Shown one piece after another: positions 15,985-28,277 of a stretch of 64,000 nucleotides of DNA. Positions within the stretch are counted from its first letter, which is position 1, and each line of letters opens with the position of its first letter. The notes under the pieces are model-generated. The model was not told the origin of the DNA, ran no database searches, and saw only the letters and a program-made list of their open reading frames with translations. This DNA is from Streptomyces sp. NBC_00341 (GTDB lineage: Bacteria; Actinomycetota; Actinomycetes; Streptomycetales; Streptomycetaceae). The position numbers and the translations under genes were made by a program. The stretch lies in assembly GCF_041435055.1 (NCBI RefSeq), contig NZ_CP108003.1, forward strand, positions 1 to 64,000, in the 5' to 3' direction.

Positions 15985-18330
15985 TCAGCCCAGGAGCGTG
16001 CCGCCGGTGGCGTCGAGGAACGCCCCGGTGACCCAGCGGGCGTCCTCACTCGCCAGGAACGCCACCACGTCGGCGACGTCCCCCGGCTCGCCCACCCGCC
16101 CGAACGCCGACATCTGGGCCATCTGCTCGACGGCCTGGGGGATGTCGAAGACCGGGTTGTCGTTGCGGGTGATGCCGGGCGCGACGCTGTTGATGGTGAT
16201 GCCGCGCGGCGCGAGGTACTTCGCGAAGTGCAGCGCCAACTGCTCGACGGCGCCCTTGGTCATCGCGTAGGCGATCTCCTCCGGGTTGGCGAAGTGGGTC
16301 AGCCCCGAGGAGACGTTGATGACGCGGCCGCCGTCGTTAAGGTTCTTCAGCGCCCGCTGGATCATGAAGAACGGCGCCTTGGCGTTGACGGCGAAGAGCC
16401 GGTCGAACTGCTCGGACGTCGTCGTCTCGGCCGGGACCCCGCCGCCCATGATCCCGGCGTTGTTGACCAGGATGTCCAGGTCGACGGAGCCGGTGCGCTC
16501 CTTCAGCCCCTGCTCCAGACCGAGGAACAGCTCGTGGACGTCACCGGGCAGCCCCAGCTCCGCCTGGACGGCGAAGGCCCGCCCGCCGTCCTTCTCGATC
16601 GAGGTGACGACGTCGTCCGCCGCCTGGCCCCCGCTGGAACTGTGCACGACGACCAGTGCGCCTTCCCTGGCCAGCCGCAGGGCTATGGCCCGTCCGATAC
16701 CTCGGCTGGAACCGGTCACCAGCGCCGTCTTGCCCGCGAACCTGTTCATACCTGCTCCGCTCCCGTGTGAAGTGGTGTGTGAGGGTGCGCCGCCGGTCCG
16801 GTCCCCGGTTACCGCCGGGGACGGGGACTGCGTGCGCGCCGGGGTGGGACGTGCCTCGCGCGTGATGTCGTGCGCGAGGTCCTGCGGTGCCGGTTCACCG
16901 AACCAGCGCCGCAGGGCCGCGCCGAGCCCGGCCGTGTCCGCGGCGCCCTCCGCGTCGGCCCACACGACATGCCCGTCCGGCCGGACCAGCACCGCCGTAC
17001 CCGGGTCGGGGACCGCCGCCGGCGGTACGCCCGTGACGAGGTCGACCCGGTCGGTCCACGGCGCCAGGTCCCGTTGCAGGGCGGCCTTCCGGTGGGACGA
17101 GCCGGGGTGGAGCAGCAGCAGGCCCCGGGAGCCGTGTCCCCGTTGCCCGTGAGCCAGCCGGTGTCCCAGGAGGGGGTGGGCGCCGGGGTGGACGTCATGG
17201 CGGATGTCGAGGCCGCTGATCATCGCGGCGAGGTGGGCGCGGGCCGGTTCGTGGCATACGAGTTCGGCCACGACCTCCCGTACCGCCTCCACCTCGGCGC
17301 CGCCGAGGAGCAGCATCGCCTGCGCCCTGATGTTGCCCAGGGCCCGTGCGCCCACGGCGTGCCGTTCCGTGTGGTAGCTGTCGAGCAGCCCGTCCGGGGC
17401 CCGCCCGGTCACCTGGAGGGCGAGCTTCCAGCCGAGGTTGGCGGCGTCCTGGAGCCCGAGGTTGAGGGCCTGGCCGCCGATGGGCATCTGCTGGTGGGCG
17501 GCGTCGCCCGCGAACAGCACGCGCCCCTGCCGGTAGCGGGTCAGCTGCCTGGCGGCGTCCGCGAAGGAGTTCACCCACAGGGGGCGGCCGTGCCCGATGT
17601 CCTCGCCGGTCACCCGTTGCCAGATGTCGCGGACCTCGGCGAATTCCGGGTCGCCGGTGCGCTGTCCGGCGGAGCTGCCGAACTCGTGCACCATCACCCG
17701 GGTCACGCCCTGGGGGTTGCGGGCCGCGATGGCCAGTCCCCGGGGCAGCCGCTGGAAGCGCCGGGCCGGGATGTCGATACCGGTCACGTCGGCCCGGACC
17801 AGCTCCCGGCTCGCCGCCTCGCCGGGGAAGTCCGCCCCGGTCAGCCGCCGTACGGTGCTGTCCTCGCCGTCGCACGCCACGAGGTACCGGCCGCTGATCC
17901 GGACCGTTCCGCCGGGCCCGGCCGCCTCGGCGCCCACCCGGTCCGGGTGCGTGGTCAGCCGGGTCACCTCGTGGCCGGGACGCAGATCCGCCCCCAGGGA
18001 CAGCGCCCACTCCCGCAGGGCCGCCTCGGTGCGGGTCTGCGGGATCTTCCACTGCCCGGGGTACGGCGTCGGCAGCGTCAGATCGAGCGGGATGCCGCCG
18101 AAGTGGCCCATGACGTCGTTCGGCAGGGTTCCCAGCCGGTCCAGCAGGCCGCGGCTGTCGAGGATCTCCATCGTGCGGGCGTGCAGGGTGGATGCCCGCG
18201 ACTCCGTGCCCGGCTCCGGCCGTCGCTCCAGCACCACCACCCTCGCCCCGCCGAGCCGGAGTTCCCCGGCGAGGAGCAGCCCGACCGGGCCCGCCCCGAC
18301 GACGATGACATCGCTGTCCAGGGTGGCCAC
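15985..18330 (-). CDS. PgaM/UrdM-type fusion: FAD monooxygenase plus SDR ketoreductase
   Basis: A 781-residue two-domain protein in one uninterrupted frame. Residues 1-490: class A flavoprotein hydroxylase with GAGPVG near residue 12, the DG-type CDGEDS motif and GRVLFAGDAAHQQMPIGGQALNLGLQDAANL. After a Pro/Ser/Thr-rich linker, residues 528-781 are a complete SDR starting MNRFAGKTALVTGSSRGIG, with NVSSG and YAMTK as catalytic Ser, Tyr and Lys. The internal ATG at 16749 has its own GGAG 5 bases upstream, so the free reductase is probably also made, as shown for PgaM of gaudimycin synthesis. The family performs C-12b hydroxylation and C-6 ketoreduction of angucyclines. GTG start at 18330, 2 bases after the aromatase stop. 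Confidence 0.88.
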   Translation of the reverse strand: MATLDSDVIVVGAGPVGLLLAGELRLGGARVVVLERRPEPGTESRASTLHARTMEILDSRGLLDRLGTLPNDVMGHFGGIPLDLTLPTPYPGQWKIPQTRTEAALREWALSLGADLRPGHEVTRLTTHPDRVGAEAAGPGGTVRISGRYLVACDGEDSTVRRLTGADFPGEAASRELVRADVTGIDIPARRFQRLPRGLAIAARNPQGVTRVMVHEFGSSAGQRTGDPEFAEVRDIWQRVTGEDIGHGRPLWVNSFADAARQLTRYRQGRVLFAGDAAHQQMPIGGQALNLGLQDAANLGWKLALQVTGRAPDGLLDSYHTERHAVGARALGNIRAQAMLLLGGAEVEAVREVVAELVCHEPARAHLAAMISGLDIRHDVHPGAHPLLGHRLAHGQRGHGSRGLLLLHPGSSHRKAALQRDLAPWTDRVDLVTGVPPAAVPDPGTAVLVRPDGHVVWADAEGAADTAGLGAALRRWFGEPAPQDLAHDITREARPTPARTQSPSPAVTGDRTGGAPSHTTSHGSGAGMNRFAGKTALVTGSSRGIGRAIALRLAREGALVVVHSSSGGQAADDVVTSIEKDGGRAFAVQAELGLPGDVHELFLGLEQGLKERTGSVDLDILVNNAGIMGGGVPAETTTSEQFDRLFAVNAKAPFFMIQRALKNLNDGGRVINVSSGLTHFANPEEIAYAMTKGAVEQLALHFAKYLAPRGITINSVAPGITRNDNPVFDIPQAVEQMAQMSAFGRVGEPGDVADVVAFLASEDARWVTGAFLDATGGTLLG
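16747..16749 (-). promoter_or_regulatory. Internal translation start of the SDR domain in the fusion gene
   Basis: ATG preceded by CGGAGCAGGT gives a normal ribosome-binding site inside the fusion frame. PgaM-type genes are known to make both the fusion and the stand-alone reductase from such a site. Confidence 0.6.
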
Positions 18331-18332
18331 GG

Positions 18333-19268
18333 TCAGCGCTTGCTCTCGGCGTGGCTCTTGGCGTAGCCGAGCGTGGCACTGCTGTTGGTGCTCAGTGCGC
18401 CGTGCACGTAGGCGCGGGCGTCCTCGACCGTCGCCTCCGTGCCCAGGATTTTCGCGATGTTGGCCGTGTTGAGCACCACGGTGTGCTGGGAGACGGCGGT
18501 CACGCCGCCGTCGTGCTCGGTGAAGGTCCAGCAGCCGGTGTGCAGGGTCATGAGCGCGGGCAGGGTGATCTGCTTGTACGCGATCTTCTGGTCGGGGAAG
18601 GCCACCCGGTAGGACTTGGTGGTGTGCACCGAGCCGTCCTTGGCCCTGGTGTCCATCTCCAGGGTCTGCAGCCCGGGAGCGTCCTCGCTGAAGCGCACGG
18701 AGGCGACGTGCGGAAGCCGCTCCGCCCACAGGCCGGCCTCGTTGATGAAGTCGAAGGCGTCCTTGGCAGCCCCGTCGATCTGCACGCTGTCCTCGAAGGA
18801 GAAGGTCAACTCCTTCGAGGAGTACGCCAGTTCGACATTGGTCTTGAGCGCTTCGAGCTCCGAGCGGGAGTTGCGGTCGACGGCTTCCTCGATCCACTTC
18901 AGGCCCTCGGCGTCGTCGTCGACGGCCCGGTAGTCGTGCAGCAGCCTGATCCGGGAGCTCCCGCCGTCGAGCGGCTCGATGATCCAGGTGCCGCCCATGG
19001 CGGCGACCGGAGGCGTGGAGACCTCCTGGCGGAAGCGGATGCGCAGCCCCTCGGGATCGAGGGTTCGGCGGGACGTCCAGTTCTTCGCGGCGCCGTTGGC
19101 GGTGGCCCAGATCCGGATGCGCTCCTCGGTGCCGGTCCGTTCTGCCACGTCCACGTGGATGGTGGGCGGGAAGATCTGCGGCCAGTTCTCCACCTCGGCG
19201 ATCAGGCGGTAGACATCGGCCGCGGGTGCGGCCACGGTGATCTCGTGCTCGACGTGCTGGGTCGTCAT
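18333..19268 (-). CDS. Didomain polyketide aromatase/cyclase (PgaL/UrdL type)
   Basis: A 311-residue protein with two SRPBCC (START-like) domains: residues 1-150 beginning EHEITVAAPAADVYRLIAEVENWPQIFPPTIHVDV, and residues 160-311 beginning FSFEDSVQIDGAAKDAFDFINEAGLWAERLPHVASV. Each opens with the typical helix-W-P pattern. Such enzymes close and aromatise the first ring after C-9 ketoreduction. It lies between the ketoreductase and the PgaM-type fusion, as in the pga and urd clusters. ATG 19268. Confidence 0.9.
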   Translation of the reverse strand: MTTQHVEHEITVAAPAADVYRLIAEVENWPQIFPPTIHVDVAERTGTEERIRIWATANGAAKNWTSRRTLDPEGLRIRFRQEVSTPPVAAMGGTWIIEPLDGGSSRIRLLHDYRAVDDDAEGLKWIEEAVDRNSRSELEALKTNVELAYSSKELTFSFEDSVQIDGAAKDAFDFINEAGLWAERLPHVASVRFSEDAPGLQTLEMDTRAKDGSVHTTKSYRVAFPDQKIAYKQITLPALMTLHTGCWTFTEHDGGVTAVSQHTVVLNTANIAKILGTEATVEDARAYVHGALSTNSSATLGYAKSHAESKR

Positions 19269-19336
19269 GGTGTTCGCTCCTAGCGAGGTTCCCCCGGGAG
19301 GGTTCGGGTCCTGTGCGGAGTTGTGGCGTGGAGGAC

Positions 19337-20128
19337 CTAGAAGTTGCCGAGTCCGCCGCAGACGTTCAGCGCCTGGGCCGTGATCGACGCCGCGGTGTCC
19401 GACGCCAGGTAGCCGACGAGGCCGGCGACCTCCTCGGGGGTCGAGTAGCGGCCGAGCGGGATCTTCGCGGTGAAGCGCTCCATGATCACGTCCTCGCCGG
19501 TGCCGTACGCCGCCGCGTAGCCCTGGCGCACCCGCTGGGCCATGGGGGTCTCGACGTAGCCGGGGCAGACGGCGTTGACGGTGATCCCGGTCGGCGCCAG
19601 TTCGTTGCCGAGGGACTTGGTGAAGCCGACGACGCCGTGCTTGGAGGCCGAGTAGGGCGCTCCGAGGACCACGCCCTGCTTGCCCGCCGTGGAGGCGATG
19701 TTGATGATCCGGCCCCGGCTCTTCTCCCGCATGCCGCCGGCGTTCAGCGCGGCACGGGTCATCCGGAAGACGCTGTTGAGGTTGGTGTCGATGACATCGG
19801 CCCACAGCTCGTCGTCGATGTCGGCGGTGACTCCGCCACCGCTGCGGCCCGCGTTGTTCACCAGCACGTCGACGGTGTCGTAGCGCTGCACGGCGGCGCG
19901 CACGAACTCCTCGACGCCCTCCGGGGAACGGACGTCGAGCGTCGTGCCGTCGACGTCCAGGCCGTCCTCCCGGAGCGTCTTGAGCGTGGAGGCCACGTTC
20001 TCGGCATTGCGGGCCCCGATGAAGACCCGGTGCCCCTGCTCGGCCAGCAGCCGGGCGGTGGCGAGGCCGATTCCGCTGGTGGCGCCGGTGACGACGGCGA
20101 CCCTGGTGTCCTGAGTGTCCTGTGGCAT
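19337..20128 (-). CDS. Polyketide C-9 ketoreductase (ActIII/PgaD type)
   Basis: A 263-residue SDR. It shows TGATSGIG (residues 14-21), NNAG (91-94), Ser146, Tyr159 and Lys163 (YSASK), and PGYVETPMAQRVR. Length and motifs match ActIII-type 9-ketoreductases, which reduce the first carbonyl of the nascent decaketide. It stands between the ACP and aromatase genes, in the standard position. Confidence 0.9.
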   Translation of the reverse strand: MPQDTQDTRVAVVTGATSGIGLATARLLAEQGHRVFIGARNAENVASTLKTLREDGLDVDGTTLDVRSPEGVEEFVRAAVQRYDTVDVLVNNAGRSGGGVTADIDDELWADVIDTNLNSVFRMTRAALNAGGMREKSRGRIINIASTAGKQGVVLGAPYSASKHGVVGFTKSLGNELAPTGITVNAVCPGYVETPMAQRVRQGYAAAYGTGEDVIMERFTAKIPLGRYSTPEEVAGLVGYLASDTAASITAQALNVCGGLGNF

Positions 20129-20189
20129 GGCTGCTCCCGTGAGCGGTGAATGGGGTACGAGGATGTGTGGCGGGACCGGGGTGGCCGGG

Positions 20190-20459
20190 TCAGGCCGCGG
20201 CTCCGTCCGCCAGGTGCTCGTTGACGGCTCCGACCAGGGCGCGCGGGGTCGTCGCGTCGGCCAGGATGGTGTCGGAGATGGTGATGCCGTACGTGCGCTC
20301 GATCCGGCTGCTGGTCTCCAGCAGTGCCAGGGAGTCGTAGCCCAGGTCCTCGAACTCCTTGTCCAGGATGTCGGTTTCGAGGTCCACGTTCTCCGCGGCG
20401 CCGGCGCCTTCGAGCAGGATCCGCTTGAGGTCGTCGATCGTGAACGGCTGAGAGCTCAC
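20190..20459 (-). CDS. Type II PKS acyl carrier protein
   Basis: An 89-residue carrier protein. Ser43 in LGYDSLALLE is the phosphopantetheine site. Helix I (FTIDDLKRIL) and the IERTYGITI segment are typical of aromatic PKS carriers. It lies directly downstream of KS beta. A PPTase that could load it is encoded at 52478-53311. Confidence 0.93.
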   Translation of the reverse strand: MSSQPFTIDDLKRILLEGAGAAENVDLETDILDKEFEDLGYDSLALLETSSRIERTYGITISDTILADATTPRALVGAVNEHLADGAAA

Positions 20460-20515
20460 CGTTTGCCCTACCTTTCGTCTTGGGTCCGGACCGGCCGCGT
20501 TGCCGGCCGGCGTGA

Positions 20516-21736
20516 TCAGCCGCGGTCGGGACTGCGCAGCAGAACCGCGGAGTTGAAGCCGCCGTGGCCACGGGCCAGCACCAGCGCGGTGCGCACCGGG
20601 CCCGGCCGGGCGTCGCCCGTGACGAGGTCGAGGCCGAAGGCGGGATCGGGGTCGGTGTTGGTGCTGGGCGGGATCAGCCCGGACTCCATCGCCAGCAGCG
20701 CGGTGGCCAGGTCGAGCGGGGCGGCCCCGGAGTAGAGGCGGCCGGTCATGGTCTTCGGTGCGGTGACGGGAACCGCGCGCGGCCCGAAGACAGCGTTGAT
20801 CGCCTGCGCCTCGGCCCGGTCCAGTTCCGGCACCGCCGCCGCGTCGGCGAACACCACGTCGACGTCGCCGGGTGCGGCGCCCGCCTCGGCCAGGGCCAGC
20901 TCGATCGCCTTCCGCAGACCGGGCTCGCCCCCGCTGCCCGGCCTCGGGTCGAACGTGGAGCCGTACCCGGCGACCTCGCCGTACACCCGTGCGCCCCGTC
21001 GGCGCGCGTTCTCGGCCTGCTCCAGGATGAGCATCGCGCCGCCCTCGCCCGCCACATGGCCGGTGGCGCGGGCGTCGAACGGCAGGTAGGCGCGGTCGGG
21101 GTCGTCGACGGTGCTGAGGCGCCCGCTCGCCAGCTGGGCCACCCAGCCCCAGGGGCAGACGGAGGCGTCGATGCTGCCGGAGACGATCATCCCGGTGCCC
21201 TTGCGGATCTGCCGGCGCGCGTGCGCGACGGCGTCGAGCCCGCCCGCCTGGTCCCCCACCAGGACACCGCTGGGCCCCTTCATTCCGTTGCGGATGGAGA
21301 TCTGGCCGCTGTTGACGGCGTAGAACCAGGCGAAGGACTGATAGGCGCTGACGTGCTGGCTGCCCTTGCTCCAGAGCTTCTGCAGCTCGTTCTGGCCGAA
21401 CTCGAAACCGCCCGAGGAGCTCGCCGTCACCACGCCCATCTCGAAGCCCTCGGCCTCCGCGGGCTTGATACCGGCGTCGGCCAGTGCCCAGTCGGTGGCG
21501 ACCAGCGCGAGCCTGGTCATCCGGTCCGTCTGCGGCAACAGCCGGCTCGGCAGATGGTCCTCGGCCTCGAAGCCCGGCACTTCACCGGCCAGCCGCGCCG
21601 GGTACTGCGAGGCGTCGAACCGGGTGACGGGGCCGATACCGCCGCGTCCCGCCCGGGTGGCCGCCCAGAAGTCCTCCTTGCCCAGTCCGTTGGGGGACGC
21701 GATGCCCAGACCGGTGATCACGACCGATGTCGTCAT
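20516..21736 (-). CDS. Ketosynthase beta subunit (chain-length factor)
   Basis: A 406-residue thiolase-fold protein. The active-site cysteine of KS alpha is replaced by Gln163 ([10 protein letters not shown]), which marks a chain-length factor. [21 protein letters not shown] and the C-terminal [14 protein letters not shown] are family segments. It pairs with KS alpha to set chain length, expected to be a decaketide for an angucycline. The start overlaps the KS alpha stop (ATGA), which enforces equimolar synthesis. Confidence 0.95.
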   Translation of the reverse strand: MTTSVVITGLGIASPNGLGKEDFWAATRAGRGGIGPVTRFDASQYPARLAGEVPGFEAEDHLPSRLLPQTDRMTRLALVATDWALADAGIKPAEAEGFEMGVVTASSSGGFEFGQNELQKLWSKGSQHVSAYQSFAWFYAVNSGQISIRNGMKGPSGVLVGDQAGGLDAVAHARRQIRKGTGMIVSGSIDASVCPWGWVAQLASGRLSTVDDPDRAYLPFDARATGHVAGEGGAMLILEQAENARRRGARVYGEVAGYGSTFDPRPGSGGEPGLRKAIELALAEAGAAPGDVDVVFADAAAVPELDRAEAQAINAVFGPRAVPVTAPKTMTGRLYSGAAPLDLATALLAMESGLIPPSTNTDPDPAFGLDLVTGDARPGPVRTALVLARGHGGFNSAVLLRSPDRG

Positions 21737-23004
21737 CGTGCGCTCCCTTCGACCCGCGCCATCACCATGGCGCTCTGGAATCCGCCGAATCCGCTGCCCA
21801 CGGTGAGCACCGTGTCCGTGCGGTGGTCCCGCGCGGTGATCGGCACGTAGTCCAGGTCGCACTCGGGGTCGGGTGTGTGCAGGTTCGCCGTGGGAGGAAC
21901 GACGTTGTTCTCCATGGCGAGGGCGCAGGCGGCGATCTCGATCGAGCCGATCGCGCCCAGCGAGTGCCCCACCATCGACTTGATGGAGCTGACCGGCGTG
22001 CGGTAGGCGTGGTCGCCGAGGCTCTTCTTGAACGCGGCCGTCTCGTGCCGGTCGTTCTGCTTGGTGCCGGAGCCGTGCGCGTTGATGTAGTCGATACGGT
22101 CGCCGGGGATCCTGGCCTCGTCGAGGGCCACCCGGATCGCCTCCGCCATCTCCGCCCCGTCCGGGCGCAGCCCGGTCATGTGGAAGGCGTTGCAGCGGGA
22201 GGCGTAGCCGGAGATCTCGGCGTAGACGTGCGCGCCGCGCCGCCGGGCACTCTCCAGCTCCTCCAGGACGAACACCGCGGACCCTTCGCCCAGCACGAAC
22301 CCGTTGCGGGTGCCGTCGAAGGGCCGCGAGGCCTCCTCCGGGGCGTCGTCGCGCGGGGTGGTCGCCTTGATCGCGTCGAAGCACGCCATCGTGATCGGGG
22401 AGATCGGGGCGTCCGAGGAGCCGGCGATCATCACGTCCGCCGATCCCTCGCGCAGCAGCTCCACGGCGTACCCGACGGAGTCCAGGCCGGAGGTGCAGCC
22501 GGTCGACACCACCGTGCTGGGTCCTTGCGCGCCCACGGCCCAGGCGACCTCGGCGGCGAATGAGCTCGGGACGAAGTAGTTGTACAGATGGGGGACGGCG
22601 TACTCGTGGTCCACCAGGTCCAGCCGCCCCTGGTCGCTGACGACGCGGTACTCCTCGTCGAGCCCCATGGTCGCGCCGACCGCGCTGCCGATGGTGACGC
22701 CGAGCCGGTAGGGGTCCATCGCCCCCAGGTCGAGGCCGCTGTCCGCGACCGCCTCCCGGGTGGCGACGATCGCGAGCTGAGCGGCCCGGTCCATCCGCCG
22801 GATTTCCTGCGGGCTCAGTCCGCTCGCCTCGGCGTCGAAGTCGATCTCGGCGGCGACCCGGGAGCGGAACGGGGCGGGGTCGAAGAAGGTGATGCCCCGG
22901 GTGGCGGTGCGCCCCTCGCTGAGCAGGCTCCAGAAGTCCTTGACCCCGATGCCGCCGGGGGCGACCACTCCGATGCCGGTGATGACCACCCTGCGCCCGG
23001 TCAC
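21733..23004 (-). CDS. Ketosynthase alpha subunit
   Basis: A 423-residue ketosynthase with active-site Cys170 ([10 protein letters not shown]), His310 ([12 protein letters not shown]) and His347 ([12 protein letters not shown]). It catalyses the decarboxylative condensations with the chain-length factor and ACP. It overlaps both neighbours by four bases (cyclase stop upstream, chain-length factor start downstream), so it belongs to one tightly coupled operon. Confidence 0.96.
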   Translation of the reverse strand: MTGRRVVITGIGVVAPGGIGVKDFWSLLSEGRTATRGITFFDPAPFRSRVAAEIDFDAEASGLSPQEIRRMDRAAQLAIVATREAVADSGLDLGAMDPYRLGVTIGSAVGATMGLDEEYRVVSDQGRLDLVDHEYAVPHLYNYFVPSSFAAEVAWAVGAQGPSTVVSTGCTSGLDSVGYAVELLREGSADVMIAGSSDAPISPITMACFDAIKATTPRDDAPEEASRPFDGTRNGFVLGEGSAVFVLEELESARRRGAHVYAEISGYASRCNAFHMTGLRPDGAEMAEAIRVALDEARIPGDRIDYINAHGSGTKQNDRHETAAFKKSLGDHAYRTPVSSIKSMVGHSLGAIGSIEIAACALAMENNVVPPTANLHTPDPECDLDYVPITARDHRTDTVLTVGSGFGGFQSAMVMARVEGSAR

Positions 23005-23330
23005 GCGGTGCCTTCCCAGTGGTAGAAGCGGGTCGCCATCGCGTCGGCGGGAGAGCGCCAGGTGGCGGGGTCGTACGCCTCGATGAACGGCTTGAGGTCC
23101 TCGCTGATCCCGATGAACCGGGGGTCCGTCTTGGCTTCCTCTATCAGCCGGCCACCGTTGTCCTCGTCGAATTCCTGAAGGTGGAAGTACAGGCCCCGGT
23201 ACGAGAACAGCTGGCGGCGCCGCGTGCCCATCAGATGCGGCATCTCCGTCTCGTCGAACGCGCCGAACAGCCGGGCGACATCGGAGCCGGATCCCGGCTC
23301 CATCCGCGCGACGATCAAGGTGCTGTGCAT
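23001..23330 (-). CDS. Angucycline ring cyclase (PgaF/UrdF/JadI type)
   Basis: A 109-residue ferredoxin-like-fold cyclase of the TcmI/JadI type: [37 protein letters not shown] and [14 protein letters not shown]. In angucycline pathways this protein with the aromatase directs closure of the third and fourth rings to the bent benz[a]anthracene. Its position between the E-type oxygenase and KS alpha is diagnostic. Confidence 0.9.
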   Translation of the reverse strand: MHSTLIVARMEPGSGSDVARLFGAFDETEMPHLMGTRRRQLFSYRGLYFHLQEFDEDNGGRLIEEAKTDPRFIGISEDLKPFIEAYDPATWRSPADAMATRFYHWEGTA

Positions 23331-23362
23331 GGTCTCTTCTCTCTTCTCTCAGAGGTACGGAG

Positions 23363-24832
23363 TCAGCGCGACGGCCCGAACCAGCGCTTCAGGGCCATCG
23401 GCAGGTCGCTGTGGCTTCCCGGCGCGGCCCAGGCCACGTAGCCGTCGGGGCGGATCAGCACGGCCGCGGTGCCGTCCAGTGCCCCGTCGTCGGGAAGGGA
23501 CTTCGGTGCCGCGGTCACCACATCCACCCGGTCCGCCCAGCCGGCCGCCCGGCGGCGCAGTTCGGCGTTGTCCGCGAGGTCGAGCAGTACACCGCGGCCG
23601 GCGTGGAGCGCCTCGGTACTGCTGCCGGGGCCCGAGGTGCCGGTCAGGTCCAGGTGCGGCATCCGGCGGCCGAGCAGAGGGTGGGCGCCGGCGGCGATGC
23701 CGTAGTGGATCTCCAGCCCGCTGACCATCGCGGCCAGATGACGGCTGACCGGCTCGTACCGGATGAGTTCCTTGAAGACGTCCCGCAGCGGCTGCACCTC
23801 CGCGCCGCTGAGGAACAGCAGCCCCTGGGCCTGTGTGTTCATCAGCAGCCGCTTGCCCACCGGGTGGCGTTCGTCGTGGTAGGTGTCCAGGAACTCCTCG
23901 TCCATCCGGCCCCGGACCACGGCTGCCAGCTTCCAGCCGAGGTTCACCGCGTCCTGGATGCTGGTGTTCATGCCCTGCCCGCCGGCCGGCAGATGGATGT
24001 GCGCGGAGTCGCCGGCCAGCAGGACACGGCCCTGCCGGTAGTGGGTCGCCTGGCGGGTGGCGTTCCCGAAGGAGCTCACCCACACCGGCTCGCCGTGCGA
24101 GATGTCGTCCCCGGTCAGCCGCTTCCATGCGGCGGCCACCTCGTCGTACGACGGCGGAACCTCACGCCGCTGAGGCGGTGTTCCGCGCTCGCACACGATC
24201 AGCCGGGTGACGCCCCCGGGCAGTGGCCCCACCATGACCATGCCGCCGGGCAGTGTCTCGCCGATCATCCGCGGCGACAGGTCCAGCCCCTTCACATCGG
24301 CGAGGAACATCTCCATCGTCGACGCGGTGCCGGGAAACTCGAACCCGACCTCCTTGCGCACCAGGCTGCGCCCGCCGTCGCACCCCACGAGGTAGGGCGC
24401 GGTCAGCCGGTGGACCCCGTCGGGGCCGCGGACCTCCGCCTCGACGTGGTCTCCGGCGTCCTTGACGGAGAGCAGTTCGTGGCTGCGGCGGATGTCGCCG
24501 CCCAGCGAGGTGACCCACTCCTCCAGCACGGTTTCGGTGTGTGACTGGGGGATGGTCTTGGCGGCCTGGTGGGCCCCGTCCAGAATGGCGAAGTCGATGG
24601 GCAGGCCACCGAAGTGCCCCTGGTTGCTCACCTCGATGTCGCCGAAGCGGGAGAGCAGTCCGCGCTGGTCGAAGACTTCCATCGTGCGGGCGGTGAATCC
24701 CAGTCCCCGCGATTCGCCAGTCCGCCGGGCGAGCTTTTCGAGTACGACGACGTCGACCCCGGCCAGCCGCAGTTCTCCGGCGAGCATCATTCCGGCCGGT
24801 CCGGCGCCGACGACGATCACTTGAGTGTCCAT
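23363..24832 (-). CDS. FAD-dependent angucyclinone hydroxylase (PgaE/UrdE type)
   Basis: A 489-residue class A flavin monooxygenase. It shows GAGPAG (residues 9-14), CDGGRS and [36 protein letters not shown]. PgaE-type enzymes hydroxylate C-12 of the first angucyclinone intermediate. It is the first gene of the canonical E-F-A-B-C-D-L-M series. The carboxylase alpha-subunit gene lies 84 bp upstream in the same direction, so the operon probably begins there. Confidence 0.92.
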   Translation of the reverse strand: MDTQVIVVGAGPAGMMLAGELRLAGVDVVVLEKLARRTGESRGLGFTARTMEVFDQRGLLSRFGDIEVSNQGHFGGLPIDFAILDGAHQAAKTIPQSHTETVLEEWVTSLGGDIRRSHELLSVKDAGDHVEAEVRGPDGVHRLTAPYLVGCDGGRSLVRKEVGFEFPGTASTMEMFLADVKGLDLSPRMIGETLPGGMVMVGPLPGGVTRLIVCERGTPPQRREVPPSYDEVAAAWKRLTGDDISHGEPVWVSSFGNATRQATHYRQGRVLLAGDSAHIHLPAGGQGMNTSIQDAVNLGWKLAAVVRGRMDEEFLDTYHDERHPVGKRLLMNTQAQGLLFLSGAEVQPLRDVFKELIRYEPVSRHLAAMVSGLEIHYGIAAGAHPLLGRRMPHLDLTGTSGPGSSTEALHAGRGVLLDLADNAELRRRAAGWADRVDVVTAAPKSLPDDGALDGTAAVLIRPDGYVAWAAPGSHSDLPMALKRWFGPSR

Positions 24833-24916
24833 GCACCCTCCTTGTTCGGTCCTGCACCCGACAGCACCCCGTGCTGCGGTGGGGAGGCGTCGTGGTGCCA
24901 GATGGCATGAGGTCGG

Positions 24917-26674
<1,758 letters not shown>

Positions 26675-26769
26675 GTTCCTCAAACCTCCACGGGTCTCAG
26701 TGGGACGCCACGTCGGCCGGGATGTCGCCGGCGGTCCGAGCGATTGCCTGATGCGCCCGGAAAAAGCGA

Positions 26770-26797
26770 ACGGCCCAGGTCCGAGGACCTGGGCCGT
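26770..26797 (-). terminator. Hairpin ending the tailoring operon
   Basis: Perfect 13-bp arms around GA, 17 bases after the stop of the ABM-didomain gene and 96 bases before the carboxylase alpha start. It separates the oxidative tailoring operon from the carboxylase/PKS operon. Confidence 0.75.
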
Positions 26798-26814
26798 GCA
26801 CGGTGTCCGAGATG

Positions 26815-27453
26815 TCAGCGGGTGACCGCACCCGCGAGTACGTACCTCTTGCCGCCGATGCCGCGGACGCCGGGCATCGTGATGGCCTGGAGGCACTCCT
26901 TGGGGCGGCTGCTGTTCATGAACCCCACATGCGCCGCCTCGTCGACCCACTCGGCCCAGTTCAGGACGCGGGTGCCGTCGAGGCTCAGGTGGAAGTGGGA
27001 GGAGACCAGGCCGGGAAAGGGAGTGCCGAGCGGCCCGTCGATGAGGTTGTCGATCGAGCGCCGCTGCCGGTCCCGCCCGTCCACGTCGAAGACGGGGGCC
27101 ACCAGCATGGTGGGGATGCTGCCGGGTTCCAGGACCCGGCCCCGGTAGAGCTTGTAGCGGACCGGCTCGGTGGTGTTCTCGTCCGGCTCACCGAGTCCGC
27201 CGTCCCGGACGAACGCGCGGTAGGCGTCGTCCGAGGTCCACTGGGCGTAGGTGAGCACGTTCTCGCCCTCGGTGCTGACGAAGACGCTCACCGAGATGAA
27301 TCCCTCGGGCAGAGAACCGTTTCGGTACGGCGCCAGGACGCGCTCCACCTCCGCACGCTGGAGTCCGGGCCCCCCGACGTACAACGGAGTCACCAGCGCG
27401 ACTCCGGCATCCTCGCGGGCGACATCCGGATAGGGGATGGGGGCATCGGCCAT
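26815..27453 (-). CDS. Didomain antibiotic-biosynthesis-monooxygenase (ABM) protein 1
   Basis: A 212-residue protein made of two dimeric alpha/beta-barrel ABM-like repeats. The repeat signatures are [19 protein letters not shown] (about residues 53-71) and [14 protein letters not shown] (about residues 155-168). ABM proteins oxidise polyketide anthrones or quinols without cofactors, or act in ring cleavage. It is a paralogue of the next gene (27546-28205). Ribosome-binding site GAAGGAG 6 bases upstream of the ATG. The specific reaction is unknown. Confidence 0.75.
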   Translation of the reverse strand: MADAPIPYPDVAREDAGVALVTPLYVGGPGLQRAEVERVLAPYRNGSLPEGFISVSVFVSTEGENVLTYAQWTSDDAYRAFVRDGGLGEPDENTTEPVRYKLYRGRVLEPGSIPTMLVAPVFDVDGRDRQRRSIDNLIDGPLGTPFPGLVSSHFHLSLDGTRVLNWAEWVDEAAHVGFMNSSRPKECLQAITMPGVRGIGGKRYVLAGAVTR

Positions 27454-27545
27454 GGGCTTCTCCTTCGTGCCAAAACTGTTGGTCCGTCAACCATGATGGC
27501 AAAAGCCGGAGTTATGGGAGCCGATGGGCGCCTGTCGGCCATCCG

Positions 27546-28205
27546 TCAGAAGCCGATGGCGCGATACAGGTGGTAGCGGGTGAAGCCGATCGGGCGGACG
27601 CCCGGGGTGTCCGTGGCCAGGCGCAGCGACCGGTGCCGGGTGGCCCCCTCCAGGAACGTGATGTGCTCCTGATCGCTCGTCCACTCGGCGAAGTTGATCA
27701 CGCGGGTGCCGTCGATGCTGAGATGGAAGTGCGAGGCGATCAGCCCGCCCTGGTCGGTGCGCGGCGACTTCTCGATGTTCTCCGTGACGGAGGAGACGAT
27801 GTACTCCTGGCGCTCCCGGCCGTCGACGTCGAAGCTGGCGATGACGACCGCGGCCGCCGGTCCGGTCTCCGGGGCGAGCAGCACGCTGCGGTGGAGCCGG
27901 TACTCGACCGGCTCCACCCGGGCGGCCTGCGCGGGCAGGCTGCGGATGAAGGGCCGGTAGCCGTCGGGCCGCGTGCACTGGGCGTACGTCATCACGGTGA
28001 AGTGATCGCTGCCGGTGCTCAGGTAGCACGAGAAGGAGAGGACGTCGGCGGGCCGGGAGGTCCCTTCCCAGGCGTCCGCGATCTCGTCGAGCACCGCGCG
28101 GCCCCGGTCCTCGCTCGCCACGTGCCAGTGGCTCATGAAGACGGTGTGCACGTCCTCGCGGTCGATGTCGGGCGCGGCCGCCTGCTGGACCCGTGTCTCT
28201 GTCAT
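27546..28205 (-). CDS. Didomain antibiotic-biosynthesis-monooxygenase (ABM) protein 2
   Basis: A 219-residue paralogue of the gene at 26815-27453. The repeats contain LSFSCYLSTGSDHFTVMTYAQ and FHLSIDGTRVINFAEW. It lies in the same operon, 92 bp upstream. ATG with AGGAG about 9 bases upstream. The two proteins may form a heteromer or act on successive oxidation steps; neither can be told from sequence. Confidence 0.75.
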   Translation of the reverse strand: MTETRVQQAAAPDIDREDVHTVFMSHWHVASEDRGRAVLDEIADAWEGTSRPADVLSFSCYLSTGSDHFTVMTYAQCTRPDGYRPFIRSLPAQAARVEPVEYRLHRSVLLAPETGPAAAVVIASFDVDGRERQEYIVSSVTENIEKSPRTDQGGLIASHFHLSIDGTRVINFAEWTSDQEHITFLEGATRHRSLRLATDTPGVRPIGFTRYHLYRAIGF

Positions 28206-28277
28206 CGTCGTCGTCTCCTGGTCTGTTGTGATGGCCCGGCCCGGAGCTGCCCGGCCGGTGGACGCCCCGGCCGGTGC

